NCBI GenBank assembly: GCA_901472405.1
Contig: LR590463.1
Span: forward strand, 4,030,001 to 4,094,000
Source: Serratia rubidaea
Lineage (GTDB): Bacteria; Pseudomonadota; Gammaproteobacteria; Enterobacterales; Enterobacteriaceae
Length of the DNA stretch: 64,000 nucleotides
Direction of reading: 5' to 3'
This document shows positions 1 through 10,944 of the stretch, in pieces. Both the position numbers and the translations under genes were made by a program. The stretch's first letter is position 1, and each line of letters starts with the position of its first letter. The notes under the pieces were generated by a model that searched no databases, was not told where the DNA came from, and saw nothing but the letters and a program-made list of their open reading frames with translations.

Positions 1-206
1 CCGGCCAGCAACGCAATGCACAGACGCGGCAGCAGGCTATAATGGAACACCATCTGCTGCACGTTATCGATATCCGGCGCCCGCAGCGCCTGCCCCCACT
101 GCGGCAACGGCAGCTGCTGCAGCAGGTTGAACAGGCTCAGGCCGCCGGCGGCAGCCGCCAGCAACGCCAGCAGCGCGATAGGTAAAATACGCCGTCTGCT
201 ATTCAT
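1..206 (-). CDS. fhuB: Ferrichrome ABC transporter permease FhuB, N-terminal part
   Basis: This is the inner-membrane permease that moves hydroxamate siderophores (ferrichrome type) into the cytoplasm, powered by FhuC and fed by FhuD. Only the first 68 codons are in the window and the gene runs off the left edge. The visible N-terminus is a short basic stretch (MNSRRR) followed by a hydrophobic segment rich in Leu and Ala, as expected for the first membrane helix. The ATG overlaps the fhuD stop codon by 4 bases (ATGA), so translation is probably coupled. Identity rests on the start sequence and on its place after fhuC and fhuD. Confidence 0.85.
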   Translation of the reverse strand, partial: MNSRRRILPIALLALLAAAAGGLSLFNLLQQLPLPQWGQALRAPDIDNVQQMVFHYSLLPRLCIALLA

Positions 207-1099
207 GCGCGCGCCTCCTGTGCCTGTTCCAGCAACCGGCAAAAGCGCATCGCGGACAGCGTGGCGCCGTACAGCCAGACCGCCGGCAGCCGGCGCAGCT
301 GCTGCTGACGCACAAACGGCAGCGACTGCCACAGCGGCGTCGCGCTCACCTGCGCCAGCATCCGCTGATTACCGTGGTCGAAGTAGATCGCCCGCGCATT
401 CTTCACCGTCGCCAAACGTTCGATACCGACGATCGCCGAGCCCCAGAAGTTGGTTTCCCCGCTCCAGGCGTTGGCGATGCCGAGCTGGTCCATCACCTCC
501 TGGAACAGGCTCTGATGGCCGATCACCAGCGCGTGGCGGTTATCGATCAGCGAGAACAGCAGCAGCGGCTGGCGGGTGTAGGCCCGCAGGCGCTGGCGCG
601 CGCCGCCGAGAAAGGCGTCAAAGTCCTGCAGATGCTGCTCGGCGCGGCTCTCCAATCCCAGCCGCTGCGCCAGCTGACGCAGTGAGCGTTTGGCGACGGT
701 CAGCGGTTTGCCGCTGCCGTCGTTAAAGGCAAACTCCATGGTCGGCGCAATCGGCGCCAGCAGCTGCGGCGACGGGCCATAGCCCTGCGACAGCAGCACC
801 AGCGACGGCTGCAGCTGTTGCAGCAGCTCCAGGTTGGGTTCGGTGCGCTGACCGGCGTCAACCACCGTCGCCGGCAGCGCCGGCTCGCGCACCCACAGGT
901 TGTAGTTATGAATATCGGCCACCGCCAGCGGCGTTACGCCCAGCGCCAGCAGCAGTTCAGCCGGCAGCCATTCCAGCGCGACGATGCGCCCCAGATCGGG
1001 CAGTGCGGCCGCGCGGCCCGGCAGCGCGCTCAGCAGCGGCGACAGCGCCAGCGCCGTCAGCAGACGGCGGCGAAAAGGGTCAAAAGAAGTCTGTTGCAT
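203..1099 (-). CDS. fhuD: Ferrichrome-binding periplasmic protein FhuD
   Basis: A 298-residue class III substrate-binding protein that captures iron(III)-hydroxamates in the periplasm and hands them to FhuB. The N-terminus has an Arg-rich motif (FDPFRRRLLTAL) followed by a hydrophobic stretch ending near an Ala-rich cleavage region, which resembles a Tat-type signal peptide. The mature part has family motifs RIVALEWLPAELLLALGV, RTEPNLELL, GYGPSP and the C-terminal VWLYGATLSAMRF. The gene overlaps the fhuC stop by one base (TGATG) and the fhuB start by four, so fhuC, fhuD and fhuB form a tight operon. The frame is intact, unlike the neighbouring fhuA. Confidence 0.93.
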   Translation of the reverse strand: MQQTSFDPFRRRLLTALALSPLLSALPGRAAALPDLGRIVALEWLPAELLLALGVTPLAVADIHNYNLWVREPALPATVVDAGQRTEPNLELLQQLQPSLVLLSQGYGPSPQLLAPIAPTMEFAFNDGSGKPLTVAKRSLRQLAQRLGLESRAEQHLQDFDAFLGGARQRLRAYTRQPLLLFSLIDNRHALVIGHQSLFQEVMDQLGIANAWSGETNFWGSAIVGIERLATVKNARAIYFDHGNQRMLAQVSATPLWQSLPFVRQQQLRRLPAVWLYGATLSAMRFCRLLEQAQEARA

Positions 1100-1896
1100 C
1101 AGTAAACAAAGCTCACCGGTGAACCGCCGCTCGGATGCGGCAGCGTGCCCATCGGAATGCCGTAGATTTGCTCCAGCACCGGCCCCTGCATCAGTTCCAG
1201 CGGCGCGCCCTGGGCGATCATCTCCCCGCCGCGCAGCGCCACCAGGTGGTCGCAGTAGCGGGCGGCCATATTGATATCGTGCAGCACCGCAATCACCGTC
1301 AGGCCGCGCTCGCGGCTCAGACGCTGGATCAGCGCCAACACCTCGACCTGATGGGCGATATCCAGCGCCGAGGTCGGTTCATCCAGCAGCAGGCAGCGGC
1401 TGTCCTGCGCCACCAGCATCGCCAGCCAGGCGCGCTGACGCTCACCGCCGGACAGGCTGTCCACCAGCCGGCCGGCCAGCGGCTTTAAGTCCACCAGCGC
1501 GATCGCCTCTTCCACATGCTGACGGTCGGCGGCGGAAAAACGCCCCAGCGCGCCGTGCCACGGATAGCGGCCGATGGCCACCAGCTCGCGCACCGTCATG
1601 CCCTCGGCGGCCGGCAGCTGCTGCGGCAGGTAGGCCACTTCGCGGGCGAACGCCTTGCTGTCCCACTGCGCCAGCGGCGTCTCGTTCAGCAGCACCTGAC
1701 CGCCGGTCGCCGCCTGATGACGGCCGAGAATTTTCAGTAAGGTGGATTTGCCGGAGCCGTTATGGCCAATCAGCCCGCAGACTTTCCCGTGCGGAAAGGT
1801 CAGTGACAGCGGTTGCAGCAGTATGCGGCCGGGAACGGCGAAGCTCACGTTATCCAGCGTGAACGTCGCCTGTTGAAGAAGATGTTTATCCTGCAT
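1099..1896 (-). CDS. fhuC: Ferrichrome ABC transporter ATPase FhuC
   Basis: A 265-residue ABC ATPase that powers siderophore import through FhuB. All nucleotide-binding motifs are present: Walker A GHNGSGKST (about residues 43-51), a Q-loop in YLPQQLP, the signature LSGGERQR (about 143-150) and Walker B LLLLDEPTSALD with the following H-loop (VLHD). The length is typical for the family. It begins 48 bases downstream of the fhuA stop on the same strand and runs straight into fhuD, so the order is fhuA-fhuC-fhuD-fhuB, as in E. coli. Expression is probably driven from the Fur-controlled promoter ahead of fhuA. Confidence 0.95.
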   Translation of the reverse strand: MQDKHLLQQATFTLDNVSFAVPGRILLQPLSLTFPHGKVCGLIGHNGSGKSTLLKILGRHQAATGGQVLLNETPLAQWDSKAFAREVAYLPQQLPAAEGMTVRELVAIGRYPWHGALGRFSAADRQHVEEAIALVDLKPLAGRLVDSLSGGERQRAWLAMLVAQDSRCLLLDEPTSALDIAHQVEVLALIQRLSRERGLTVIAVLHDINMAARYCDHLVALRGGEMIAQGAPLELMQGPVLEQIYGIPMGTLPHPSGGSPVSFVY

Positions 1897-1944
1897 AGGC
1901 CCTATTTTTACCCGGCGCAGCGCGGCCGCGCCGGGGTTGTCCGG

Positions 1945-4132
1945 TTAGAAACGGAAGGTTGCGGTCGCAACCACCTGACGTTCCGCGCCCCAGTAGCAAC
2001 CGTAGGTATTGAAGCAGCTGGAGACGTACTCTTTATCAAAACAGGTTGTTGATATTAATGCCAACGGATGAACCCGGCAGGTTGAATCGTGCCAGATCGT
2101 ATTTCACCGCCGCATCGACCACCGTGTAATCTTTAACTTTGAAGGTATTCGCTTCGTCGCCGTAGCTGGAGCCGACATAGCGCACGCCGGAGCCTAACGT
2201 CAGGCCGCTCAGCGCGCTTTCATGGAAGGTATAGTCCGCCCACAGCGACGCCATATGCTTCGGAATCGCCGCCGGCGTATGGCCCTGATTGGTAGTGTCT
2301 TTGGTGTACTCGGCGTCGGTATAGGTGTACGAGCCCAGCACGTTGACGTTGGCCGACAGCGCCGCCTTGGCCTCGACCTCAACCCCACGGGAGCGGATTT
2401 CACCGCCCTGAATGCTGAACACCGGGTTATCCGGGAAGGCGACCTTGTTGTTGGTCTTGGTCAGCTGTACAGCGCCACGCTGGCGGTGATCGGCCGGTTG
2501 GCCGGCGCGTACTTCACCCCGGTTTCGTACTGTTTGCCCTTCGACGGCGAGAACGGCTTGCCGAAGGCATCGGTACCGGCGGTAGGTTCAAACGACTCGC
2601 TGTAGCTGAAGTACGGCCGCAATGCCGTTGTCGAACACATAGTTCAGCCCGGCACGGCCGGTAAATTCGCTGTTGTTCTGCTCGCTGCGCGTATTTTGCG
2701 CCGCGCGGTTGGTGGTGGAGGTCTGGCTCCAGTCGTAGCGGCCGCCCAGCGTCAGCACCCAGTTGTTCCACTCGGCCTGATCCTGCAGGTAGAGGCCGGT
2801 CTGCTCCTGACGGTTCACCTGATTGGCGCTGCCGGTAATGGTGTAGCTGTCGTTGCCGTAGTTCGGCGCCACCACGCTCAGGTTGGATGCGGTGCCGTAC
2901 TCATACACGATATCGTTGCGCATGCGCATATAGTCGACGCCCATCAGCAGGGTGTGATCCACATCGCCGGTGGCGAATTTGGCCTGCGCCTGGCTATCAA
3001 CCGCAAAGCTGGACATATGCTCTTTCGAATTCATCACGCCGCGCGTCAGCTCGCTCGGGTTGGTCGCGCTGATGCCAAGGCCGTAGATGGAGCGATAGTC
3101 GACGTCCATCTTGGTGTAGCGCAGGTTCTGCCGCACGCTCCACACGTCGTTGAAGGCATGATCGAAGCTGTAGCCGATCATCTGCTGTTTGCGCGAGATG
3201 TTGTTGTAACCCGGTTCGCCGTCGTTAAAGCTGGTCGGCAGCTTGCCGTTGACGCCGTTTTCCACCGTGCCCTCTTTCGGCAGCCAGCCGTAGTAGCCGA
3301 CGTCCGGATCGTCCTGGAAGCTGCTCAGCAGGGTAAAGGTAGTGCGGTCGTCCGGCCGCCAGCTGAAGGAAGGCGCAATGGCGTAACGCTTGGATTTTTC
3401 CCCCACCTGCTGCTGGTCTTCGCTGCGCGCCAGCCCGGTCAGGCGGTAGGAGTAAACGCCGTCGTCATCCAGCGTGCCGCCGAAGTCAAAGCCGGTCTGG
3501 AACAGGTTATCGCTGCCCATTTTGAACTGCACTTCCCGCAGCTCTTCGCCGGTCGGCCGTTTGCTGACCAGCGAGACCAGCCCGCCCGGGTTGCTTTTGC
3601 CGTACAGCACGGAAACCGGCCCGCGCAGCACCTCGGCGCGCTCCAGGAAATAGGGATCGACCTGATAAATCGAATAGTTGTCGTCCTGCAGCTTGAGGCC
3701 GTCCAGATAGAGATTGGTGCCGACCGAGCTGAAGCCGCGGATATTAACCGAATCATAGGCGGTGGAAGCGCCGCGGTTGCCCACCATCACGCCCGGCGTG
3801 TAGCCCAGCGCGCTTTTCACCGTGTCCGGCTGACGCATCTCCATCTCTTCGCGCGTCACCACCGAGACCGACTGCGGCGTTTTCACCAGCGGCGTATCGG
3901 TTTTGGTGCCGGTAGCGCTGTGCTTGGCGGCATAGGTGCCGACCGGCCCCCAGGCGCTTTCCTGCTGTTGGCTGCCGCTGCCGACCACGGTCAGGGTATC
4001 TTCTTTCGCCCCGTCAGCGGCCTGCGCCGACAGGCTCAGGGCACCCAGCGCGGCGGCGATGGCCAGCGCGCTGCCGCGCACGGGGAAACGGTTGAACACC
4101 GTTGGTGATGGAGATGGACGCTTGGTAGCCAT
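1945..4132 (-). CDS. fhuA: TonB-dependent ferrichrome receptor FhuA (three apparent frameshifts)
   Basis: Outer-membrane beta-barrel receptor for ferrichrome-type siderophores. The protein opens with MATKRPSPSPTV, has a signal peptide ending near LSAQA, a TonB-box region (EDTLTVVG), then a plug domain (TPQSVSVVTREEM, RGPVSVLYGKSNPGG) and barrel, ending in the aromatic FRF typical of outer-membrane proteins. The frame is broken three times by single bases: an extra base near 2618, a missing base near 2468 and an extra T near 2040. Repaired, it encodes about 728 residues and is colinear with the family to the last residue. I take the breaks as sequence errors. The ATG at 4130-4132 is chosen because the signal peptide starts there; an upstream in-frame extension is not conserved. 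Confidence 0.88.
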
Positions 4133-4168
4133 GATAGTTTCTCTGATGTATTTGAATGAAGAATGTAA

Positions 4169-4189
4169 ACGATAATAATTATTATAAGC
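4169..4189 (-). promoter_or_regulatory. Fur box ahead of fhuA
   Basis: A GATAATAATTATTAT-type sequence lies 39-57 bases upstream of the fhuA start. Its core ATAATAATTATTAT (4172-4185) is a perfect palindrome and resembles the Fur consensus GATAATGATAATCATTATC. Fur-iron repression of fhuA is known in enterobacteria; the site here is inferred from the match. Confidence 0.75.
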
Positions 4190-4304
4190 GTCGCATTTTA
4201 TGCAGAAGGGAAGTTTAACTGCAAGCGCATTTCGGCGCGCCGGCCGACGCCGGGCCGTTGACTCAGCCCCGTTAACCCTATGGAAATAACTTAAGCGGAA
4301 AAAT

Positions 4305-4337
4305 AAAAAAACCCGCAACGTCCGTTACGGGTTTTTA
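4305..4337 (-). terminator. Rho-independent terminator after mrcB
   Basis: An inverted repeat, AAACCCGTAAC paired with GTTGCGGGTTT on the minus strand, is followed by a long T-rich run. It lies about 43 bases past the mrcB stop. The A-rich flank on the other side means it may also act on transcripts from the opposite strand. Confidence 0.8.
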
Positions 4338-4379
4338 GCATCGGCGCGCCGCCTGTCGCGGCCGCCGTTCACGCCGGCC

Positions 4380-6894
4380 TTACTGGCCGAACATATCCTT
4401 AATCCAGCCGGCAACGCCGTCAGAGCCTTTCTGCTCTTCCTGCTCCTGCTGCTGTTGTTGCTGTTGCTGCTGCAGCGCGGCCTGGCTGGCCTGGCACAGG
4501 CCGTCCGGGTTGTCGGTCCACACCGGAATGGTGCGCCAGCCGCCTGCGCCGCACAGGAAGTTGCCGTCGGAATCGATGCTCATCTGGTTGATCCCTTCCG
4601 GCGCCTGCACCTGCAACGGCAGCGGCGTCTGGTTTTCCAGGTAGCGGCGGTACAGCGTCAGTGCGCCGTTGGCGCCGGTCAGCTTGGCCGGGCCGTTGTT
4701 GTCGCGTCCGACCCAGGCGATCGCCACTTCTTTACCGTCGATGCCGGCAAACCAGCTGTCGCGCAGATCGTTGGTAGTACCGGTTTTCGCCGCCAGATGG
4801 TAGTTAGGGAACTTCACCGACAGCGAGCGCGAGGTGCCGCGCGCGACGCCCTGCTGCATGGCGTACAGCGTCAGATAAGCCGCCTGTGCCGGCACTACGC
4901 GCTCCGCCTGCGGGAAGCTGCGGTACAGCACGCTGCCGTCCTCGGCAATCACCGAACGCACTGCGGACAGCGGCGCACGGTTGCCGCCGCCGGCAATGGT
5001 CTGGTACTCCTGCGCCACTTCCATCGGCGTCAGGCCGATGGCGCCCAGCAGCATTGACGGCACCGGATTAATTTCCGACTTCGGAATGCCCAGGCGCTGC
5101 AGCGTGGCGCTGATCTGATCCAGACCGACGGCCATCCCCAGATTCACCGTCGGCACGTTCAGCGAGTGCGCCAGCGCATCCACCAGCATCACCTTGCCGC
5201 GGAAACGACGATCGTAGTTATTCGGCTGCCAGACGCTGCCGTTCGGCTGCTTGAGCGACAGCGGCGCATCCGCCAGCCAGGTGTTCAGGCGGTATTTGTC
5301 CGGTTCGGACAGCGCGGTCAGGTAGGTCGGCGGCTTGGCCAGCGACCCCACCAGACGCCGGGCCTGCATCGCACGGTTAAAGCCGGCGAACTGCGGCTCG
5401 GCGCCGCCGACCATCGCGCGGACTTCGCCGCTGAAGCGGTCGACAATCACCATTGCCGCTTCCAGATCTTTCACGTGACGCGCCGCGCGCAGCGCCGCAC
5501 GCCGGCCTCAACCGCTTTTTCCGCCGCGTCCTGTGACACCGGATCCAGGGTGGTGAAGATCTTCACGCCGGACAGGTCGTTGACCTTATCCCCCAGCTTG
5601 CTCTGCAGCTCCTGACGCACCAGCTGCATAAAGGCCGGCTGCGGCGTAATCACCCCGCCCTTCGGCTGAACGCCCAGCGGACGCGCGCTGAGCATGTTAT
5701 ACAGCTCCGCGTCGATCACGCCCTGGTTCTGCAGCAGTTTCAGCACCAGGTTGCGGCGCTCCAGCGCCAGTTTCGGGTTGCGCCACGGGTTGTACAGCGA
5801 CGCCCCTTTCACCATCCCCACCAGCAGCGCCTGCTGGTCGAGGCTCAGCTCATCCACCGGACGGCCGAAGTAGTACAGGCTGGCCAGCGGGAAACCGCGG
5901 ATCTGGTCGCTGCCGCTCTGACCGAGGTACACCTCGTTCAGATACAGCTCCAGGATGCGGTCTTTGCTGTAACGGTAGTCCACCAGCAGCGCCATATAGG
6001 CTTCGTTGGCCTTACGCCACAGCGAGCGCTCGTTGGTCAGGAACAGGTTTTTCACCAGCTGCTGGGTCAGGGTACTGCCGCCCTGCACCGCACGGCCGGC
6101 GGTCAGGTTGGCCAGCACCGCACGACCGATCGAGTAAGGGCTGATGCCGTCATGCTCGTAGAAGTGGGCGGTCTTCGGTGGCGATCAGCGTGTCCACCAG
6201 CAGATCCGGGAAGCCGCTGCGCGGCACGAACAGGCGCTGCTCGCCGTTCGGCGACTGCAGCATGGTGATCAGCCGTGGGTCCAGACGGAAGAAGCCGAAG
6301 CTGCGCTGGTTGTCCAGGTTTTCAATCTTCGCCAGGCGGTCGTTCTGGAAGTCGAGACGGGCGCGGATCTGCCCCTCTTTACCGTCCGGAAAGTCAAACG
6401 GACGGCGCAGCATCTCAAATGCTGTTGCCCTTCACGGTAAATTCGCCCGGGCGCGTCATCCGGCTGACCTGGCGGTACTGCATGCCTTCCAGCAGCTTGA
6501 CCATTTCGCCTTTGCTGTACGGCATGCCGGGTTCCAGGTTGACCATGCGGCCATACACCGCCGCCGGCAGCTGCCAGACCTTGCCGTCGATGCGGCTGCG
6601 GATCTGCGAATCCAGATAGACGCCGTAGCCGGCCAGCAGCACGGCGATCACCAGTATGATTTTCAGCATCAAGCCGAGCCAACGGCGTTTCTTACGAGGC
6701 GGCGCGGCCTTTACCTTACGCGGCATGCGTTCTTCCTCGTCGTTATATTCATCATCGTCATACTCATCCTGAAAGTTATTTGCTTGGTAGTCATCATCGT
6801 CGTCATCCAGACGACGGCGCGGCGGCCTGCGCGGCGCGCTGCGCTTGGGTGGTTTCCCTTTGCGCCCGATGGGCTCGCGGTCATCCCCGGCCAT
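4380..6894 (-). CDS. mrcB: Penicillin-binding protein 1b (three apparent frameshifts)
   Basis: Bifunctional peptidoglycan glycosyltransferase/transpeptidase anchored in the inner membrane. The cytoplasmic N-terminus is basic with an acidic Asp run, then comes one membrane helix ([19 protein letters not shown]), a UB2H region, a GT51 domain (ATEDR..., [14 protein letters not shown]) and a transpeptidase domain with SLAK, SLN and KTGT motifs. The tail has a Gln run, as in other PBP1b proteins. Single-base breaks occur near 6417 (extra T), 6170 (extra C) and 5492 (missing C); repaired length is about 837 residues, close to E. coli's 844. The ATG at 6892-6894 is preceded by GGAGAG. It sits downstream of hrpB, as in E. 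coli. Confidence 0.92.
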
Positions 6895-6995
6895 TGCTGT
6901 CACTCTCCACGCTGCACGGCCAGGATGGCCGTTCAAGTTTGTGCTTAATCTGTTCCCGCATCAGCCGACTGAACAGAAGAAACATCCGAATTCAG

Positions 6996-9435
6996 CTACT
7001 GATACTTCTTGGTGCGGCGCGTCGGCAGCGCGTTGGCCGGGTCGTCGGGCCAGACGTGCTTCGGGTAGCGCCCCTTCATCTCTTTCTGTACTTCCCGGTA
7101 GGCGCCCTGCCAGAACGCCGCCAGGTCGGCGGTGATCTGCAGCGGCCGGTGCGCCGGAGAGAGTAACTCAAGCACCACCGCGATGCGACCCTCCGCCAGC
7201 ATCGGGCTGCGCTGCTCGCCGAACATCTCCTGCAGACGCACCGGCAGCAGCGGCGGCTTGCCGGCCTCATAGCGGATCGGCAGGCGGCTGCCGGTCGGCA
7301 CAGTGTAATGAGTGGGCAGCGCATTATCCAGCCGCTGTTTCTGCTGCCAGTCCAGCAGGTTGCTCAGCGCCTCGGCGAGATTAACCTGCCGCAGACCGCG
7401 CAGATCGCGCACGCCGCCGAGCGCCGGCAGCAGCCACCGCTCCAGCTCCGCCAGCAGCGCCTCATCGTCCACCGCCGGCCAGTCGGCCTCCGGCAGCCAC
7501 TCCCGCGCGCACTGCAGACGCGCGCGCAGCTGGCCGGCGGCGCCCTCCCAGTTCAGCACCGCCAGGCCCTGAGCGCGCACCCAGTCCACCAACGCCTGCT
7601 GCAGCTCGTCGTCCGCCGGTTTCGCCAGCGGCCGGGCGCGCAGCGTCAGACGGCCGATCTGCAGACGCTGCCAGGCGCGCAACGTGCCTTTTTCTTCATC
7701 CCACTCCACCGCGGTGCGCTGCTGCGCCATCTCCGGCAGCTGCGCCGCCAGCCGTTCAACGTCCAGCGGCAGCGCCAGCAGAATACGCGCGTCCGGGCTG
7801 TTCGCCCCCTGCAGCAGCGCCGGCGCGATCAGCCACGGCGCGCGCGACAGCGCCTCATCCTGATTCATCGCCGCGCCCATGCCGTTCGCCAGCAGATAGC
7901 GGCCGTCCTGCCCACGCCGCTGGGCGATACGATCGGCAAAGGCGTGCGCCAGCAGCCGCGGCGCCAGTTCGGCGTCCACGCGGCCGTCGCGCCCCTTCAG
8001 GCGCTGCGCCAGCTGGCGCGCGCGCCGTTGCCAGTGCGGCTGCGGCCGGCTGAGCCAGTAATCAATATCCAATTGCCCGTTACGCGGCGGCTCTTCCAGC
8101 AGCGCTGCCAGCAAGGCGGCGGTCGCCAGGCCGTTCTCCCCCAGCGCCGCGCCGGCGCACAGCATCGCCGCCAGCCGCGGTTCGCAGCCGAGCGTCGCCA
8201 TCCGGCGCCCCTCCGCCGTCAGTTTGCCCTGTTCATCGGCGGCTCCCAGCGTCTGCAACAGCCGCTGAGCCGCCGCCAGCGCCGCGGGCGGCGGCAGATC
8301 CAGCCAGCTCAGTTGGCCGGCGTCAACGCAGCCCCACTGCAGCAGCTCCAGCCAGAAGCCGCTGAGATCGCTGTGCAGTATTTCCGGCTCGGCGTACTCG
8401 GCGGCGCGCTCGGCCTGCTCTTTGGCGCACAGGTGCCAGCAGACGCCCTCTTCCAGGCGCCCGGCGCGTCCGGCGCGCTGCACCATCGACGCCTGGCTGA
8501 TGCGCTGGGTAATCAGACGCGTCAGGCCGTTGCGCGCGTCAAAACGCGCCGTGCGCTCCAGGCCGCTGTCCACCACCAGCCGGATGCCCTCAATCGTCAG
8601 GCTGGTTTCAGCAATATTGGTCGCCAGCACCACTTTGCGCCGTCCGGCGGCGGCCGGCTGAATCGCCCGCTGCTGCTGCGCCAGCGGCAGTGCGCCGTAC
8701 AGCGGACACAGGTCGACATCGCCGGCGACCTCGCCCTGCAGCCGCTCCATCACCCGCAAAAATCTCCGCCACGCCCGGTAAAAACAGCAGCAGCGATCCC
8801 GGCTGCTCCGCCAGCAGGCGCTTGACCGCCGAGGCGACGCCGTCCTCCAGCCGCTGATGGCTGGCCAGCGGCTGATAGTGGCGCGCCACCGGGAAACTGC
8901 GCCCCTGCGACACCACCACCGGCGCGGCCGGCAGCAGTTGCGACAGCCGGGCGTTATCCAGCGTCGCCGACATAATCAGCAGCTTCAGATCGTCACGCAG
9001 CCCCTGCTGTACGTCCAGCAGCAGCGCCAGCGCCAGATCGGCCTGCAGGCTGCGCTCATGGAATTCATCCAAGATCACCAGCGAGACGCCCTGCAGCTCC
9101 GCATCCTGCTGCAGCATGCGGGTCAGAATGCCTTCGGTGACCACCTCCAGCCGCGTCGCCGGCCCGCTTTTGCTTTCGGCGCGCATGCGGTAGCCCACGG
9201 TTTGCCCCGGCTCTTCCCCCAGCTGCTGCGCCAGGCGATAGGCGACGTTTTTCGCCGCCAGACGCCGCGGCTCCAGCATGATGATGCGCCCCGGCAGGTT
9301 GGCCTGCCGCAGGATCTGCAGCGGCAGCCAGGTGGACTTACCGGCGCCGGTCGGCGCGTGCAGCAACACCTGCGGCGCGCTGCGCAGCGCGGCAAGCAAC
9401 TCATCCAGCACCTGGCTGACGGGCAATAAAGACAC
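6996..9435 (-). CDS. hrpB: ATP-dependent helicase HrpB (one apparent frameshift)
   Basis: A DEAH-box RNA helicase of about 812 residues after repair (E. coli 809). Motif I is GAGKST, motif II is DEFH, motif III is SATLD, and motif VI (QRAGRAGR) follows in the second helicase domain. The C-terminal half is the HrpB-specific region. One extra T near 8762 splits the frame inside the segment LPGVAEIL. I choose GTG at 9433-9435 as start: it gives VSLLPVSQVLDEL, aligned with the E. coli N-terminus, and GGAG lies 6 bases upstream. A longer in-frame ATG at 9462 lacks such support. It is divergent from thpR, with an 80-base gap. Confidence 0.88.
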
Positions 9436-9514
9436 AAAACACTCCACGGGGTAGTTAATCAACGGCGCTCATTGTAGCATTGCGCCCAGAGATTCATTCA
9501 GTTACCGAGGAAAC

Positions 9515-10042
9515 ATGTCCAGTTCGCGCCGTCTGTTTTTTGCTCTGCCCTTGCCGGACAGCCTGCAGCAGCAGGTCATCCGCTGGCGCGCCGACGCCTT
9601 CGCGCCGCAGGACGGTCGCCCGGTCGCCGCCGCCAACCTGCACCTGACGCTGGCGTTTCTCGGTGAGGTCAGCAGCCAGAAGGAGGCGGCGCTAAAAAGG
9701 CTGGCGGGACGCATCAGCCAGCCCGGCTTCAGCCTGCAGCTCGACGATCTCGGCCACTGGCCGCGCCCCGGCGTGGTCTGGCTCGGCTGCAAGCGCGCGC
9801 CGCGCGGCCTGCTGCAGCTGGCGCAGATGCTGCGCTCGCAGGCGGCGCGCAGCGGCTGCTATCAAAGCCCGCTGCCGTTTCACCCGCATATCACCCTGCT
9901 GCGCGCTGCGGTGCATCCGGTGGCGCTGCCGCCGTCAACGCCGGGCTGGAACCTGCCGGTGACGCATTTTTCCTTATATCAGTCGTCGTTTGACAACGGC
10001 CGCACCCGTTACCACCCGCTGGAACAGTGGGCGCTCAGCTAG
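9515..10042 (+). CDS. thpR: RNA 2',3'-cyclic phosphodiesterase ThpR (LigT)
   Basis: A 175-residue member of the 2H phosphoesterase superfamily, which opens 2',3'-cyclic phosphates on RNA. Both catalytic His-x-Thr-x motifs are present: HLTL near residue 48 and HITL near residue 129, each placed as in the family. The start ATG follows GAGGAAAC. The gene is 12 bases upstream of sfsA on the same strand, so the two are likely co-transcribed, and it is divergent from hrpB, as in E. coli. The frame is intact. Confidence 0.9.
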   Translation: MSSSRRLFFALPLPDSLQQQVIRWRADAFAPQDGRPVAAANLHLTLAFLGEVSSQKEAALKRLAGRISQPGFSLQLDDLGHWPRPGVVWLGCKRAPRGLLQLAQMLRSQAARSGCYQSPLPFHPHITLLRAAVHPVALPPSTPGWNLPVTHFSLYQSSFDNGRTRYHPLEQWALS

Positions 10043-10054
10043 GACAGACACCGC

Positions 10055-10761
10055 ATGCAATTCACGCCACCGCTGCAATCCGCCACCCTGATTAAACGTT
10101 ACAAACGCTTTCTGGCCGACGTCGTCACGCCGCAGGGCGACACCTTTACCCTGCACTGCGCCAATACCGGCGCCATGACCGGCTGCGCCACCCCGGCGAC
10201 ACCGTCTGGTATTCCATCTCAGACAACCCCAAGCGCAAATACGCCCACAGCTGGGAGCTGACCCATACCCAACAGGGGGACTGGATCTGCGTCAATACCC
10301 TGCGCGCCAACGCGCTGGTGCGCGAAGCCATCGAACATAATTTAATCAGTGAATTATCTGGTTACAGTAAAATCAGCGGCGAAGTGAAGTACGGCAGCGA
10401 GAACAGCCGTATCGATTTGTTATTACAGGCAGAAAACCGGGTTAACTGCTATATTGAAGTTAAGTCTGTCACGTTACTGCAACAACAGCGTGGTTACTTT
10501 CCTGACGCCGTGACGCTCAGGGGTCAGAAGCACCTGCGCGAACTGCAAAACGTGGTGGAAAGCGGGCAGCGTGCGGTATTGTTCTTTGCCGTGTTGCACA
10601 GCGGTATTGACCAAGTCGCCCCGGCTCATCATATAGATGCGCATTATGCGGCACTGTTGGCGCAGGTTCAGCAGGCGGGAGTAGAAGTGGTGTGTTATGG
10701 GGCTAAATTATCACCTGACGGTATTTGTCTCACCGATAAGTTACCGTTTTTTATCGATTAA
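10055..10761 (+). CDS. sfsA: Sugar fermentation stimulation protein SfsA (one apparent frameshift)
   Basis: SfsA is a nuclease-fold, DNA-binding protein first linked to maltose metabolism in E. coli; its exact role is not settled. The N-terminus ([23 protein letters not shown]) and the C-terminal part ([23 protein letters not shown]) are both clear family segments. A missing G near 10195, in a run of C and G, splits the frame within the segment TGCATPGD. Repaired length is about 235 residues (E. coli 234). GC content drops visibly after about 10335 compared with the first third of the gene and with its neighbours. It lies between thpR and dksA, the usual order. Confidence 0.88.
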
Positions 10762-10944
10762 AGCGTCAGGCCGTCAATAAATCGGCCGCCGACGATTAGA
10801 TCGCCAAATACGCCTTCCTTCACACCATTGTCAAGCGGGCGACAGGAATAATTGCCAACCTACTCACCATCTGTTATTTATAGCGGCCTGTTTTTTCCCC
10901 CGCATTGGGGATTCGATAGTGCGTGTGTATGTAGGAGAAGCAAC

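Noticed and set aside
1945..4132. fhuA as a true pseudogene
   Set aside because: Three one-base breaks fit the window-wide indel pattern, the protein is otherwise colinear to its last residue, and the promoter and operon are intact.
4440..4480. CTG/CAG-type tandem repeat
   Set aside because: It encodes the Gln run at the C-terminus of PBP1b, seen in related proteins, so it is coding sequence and not an independent repeat.
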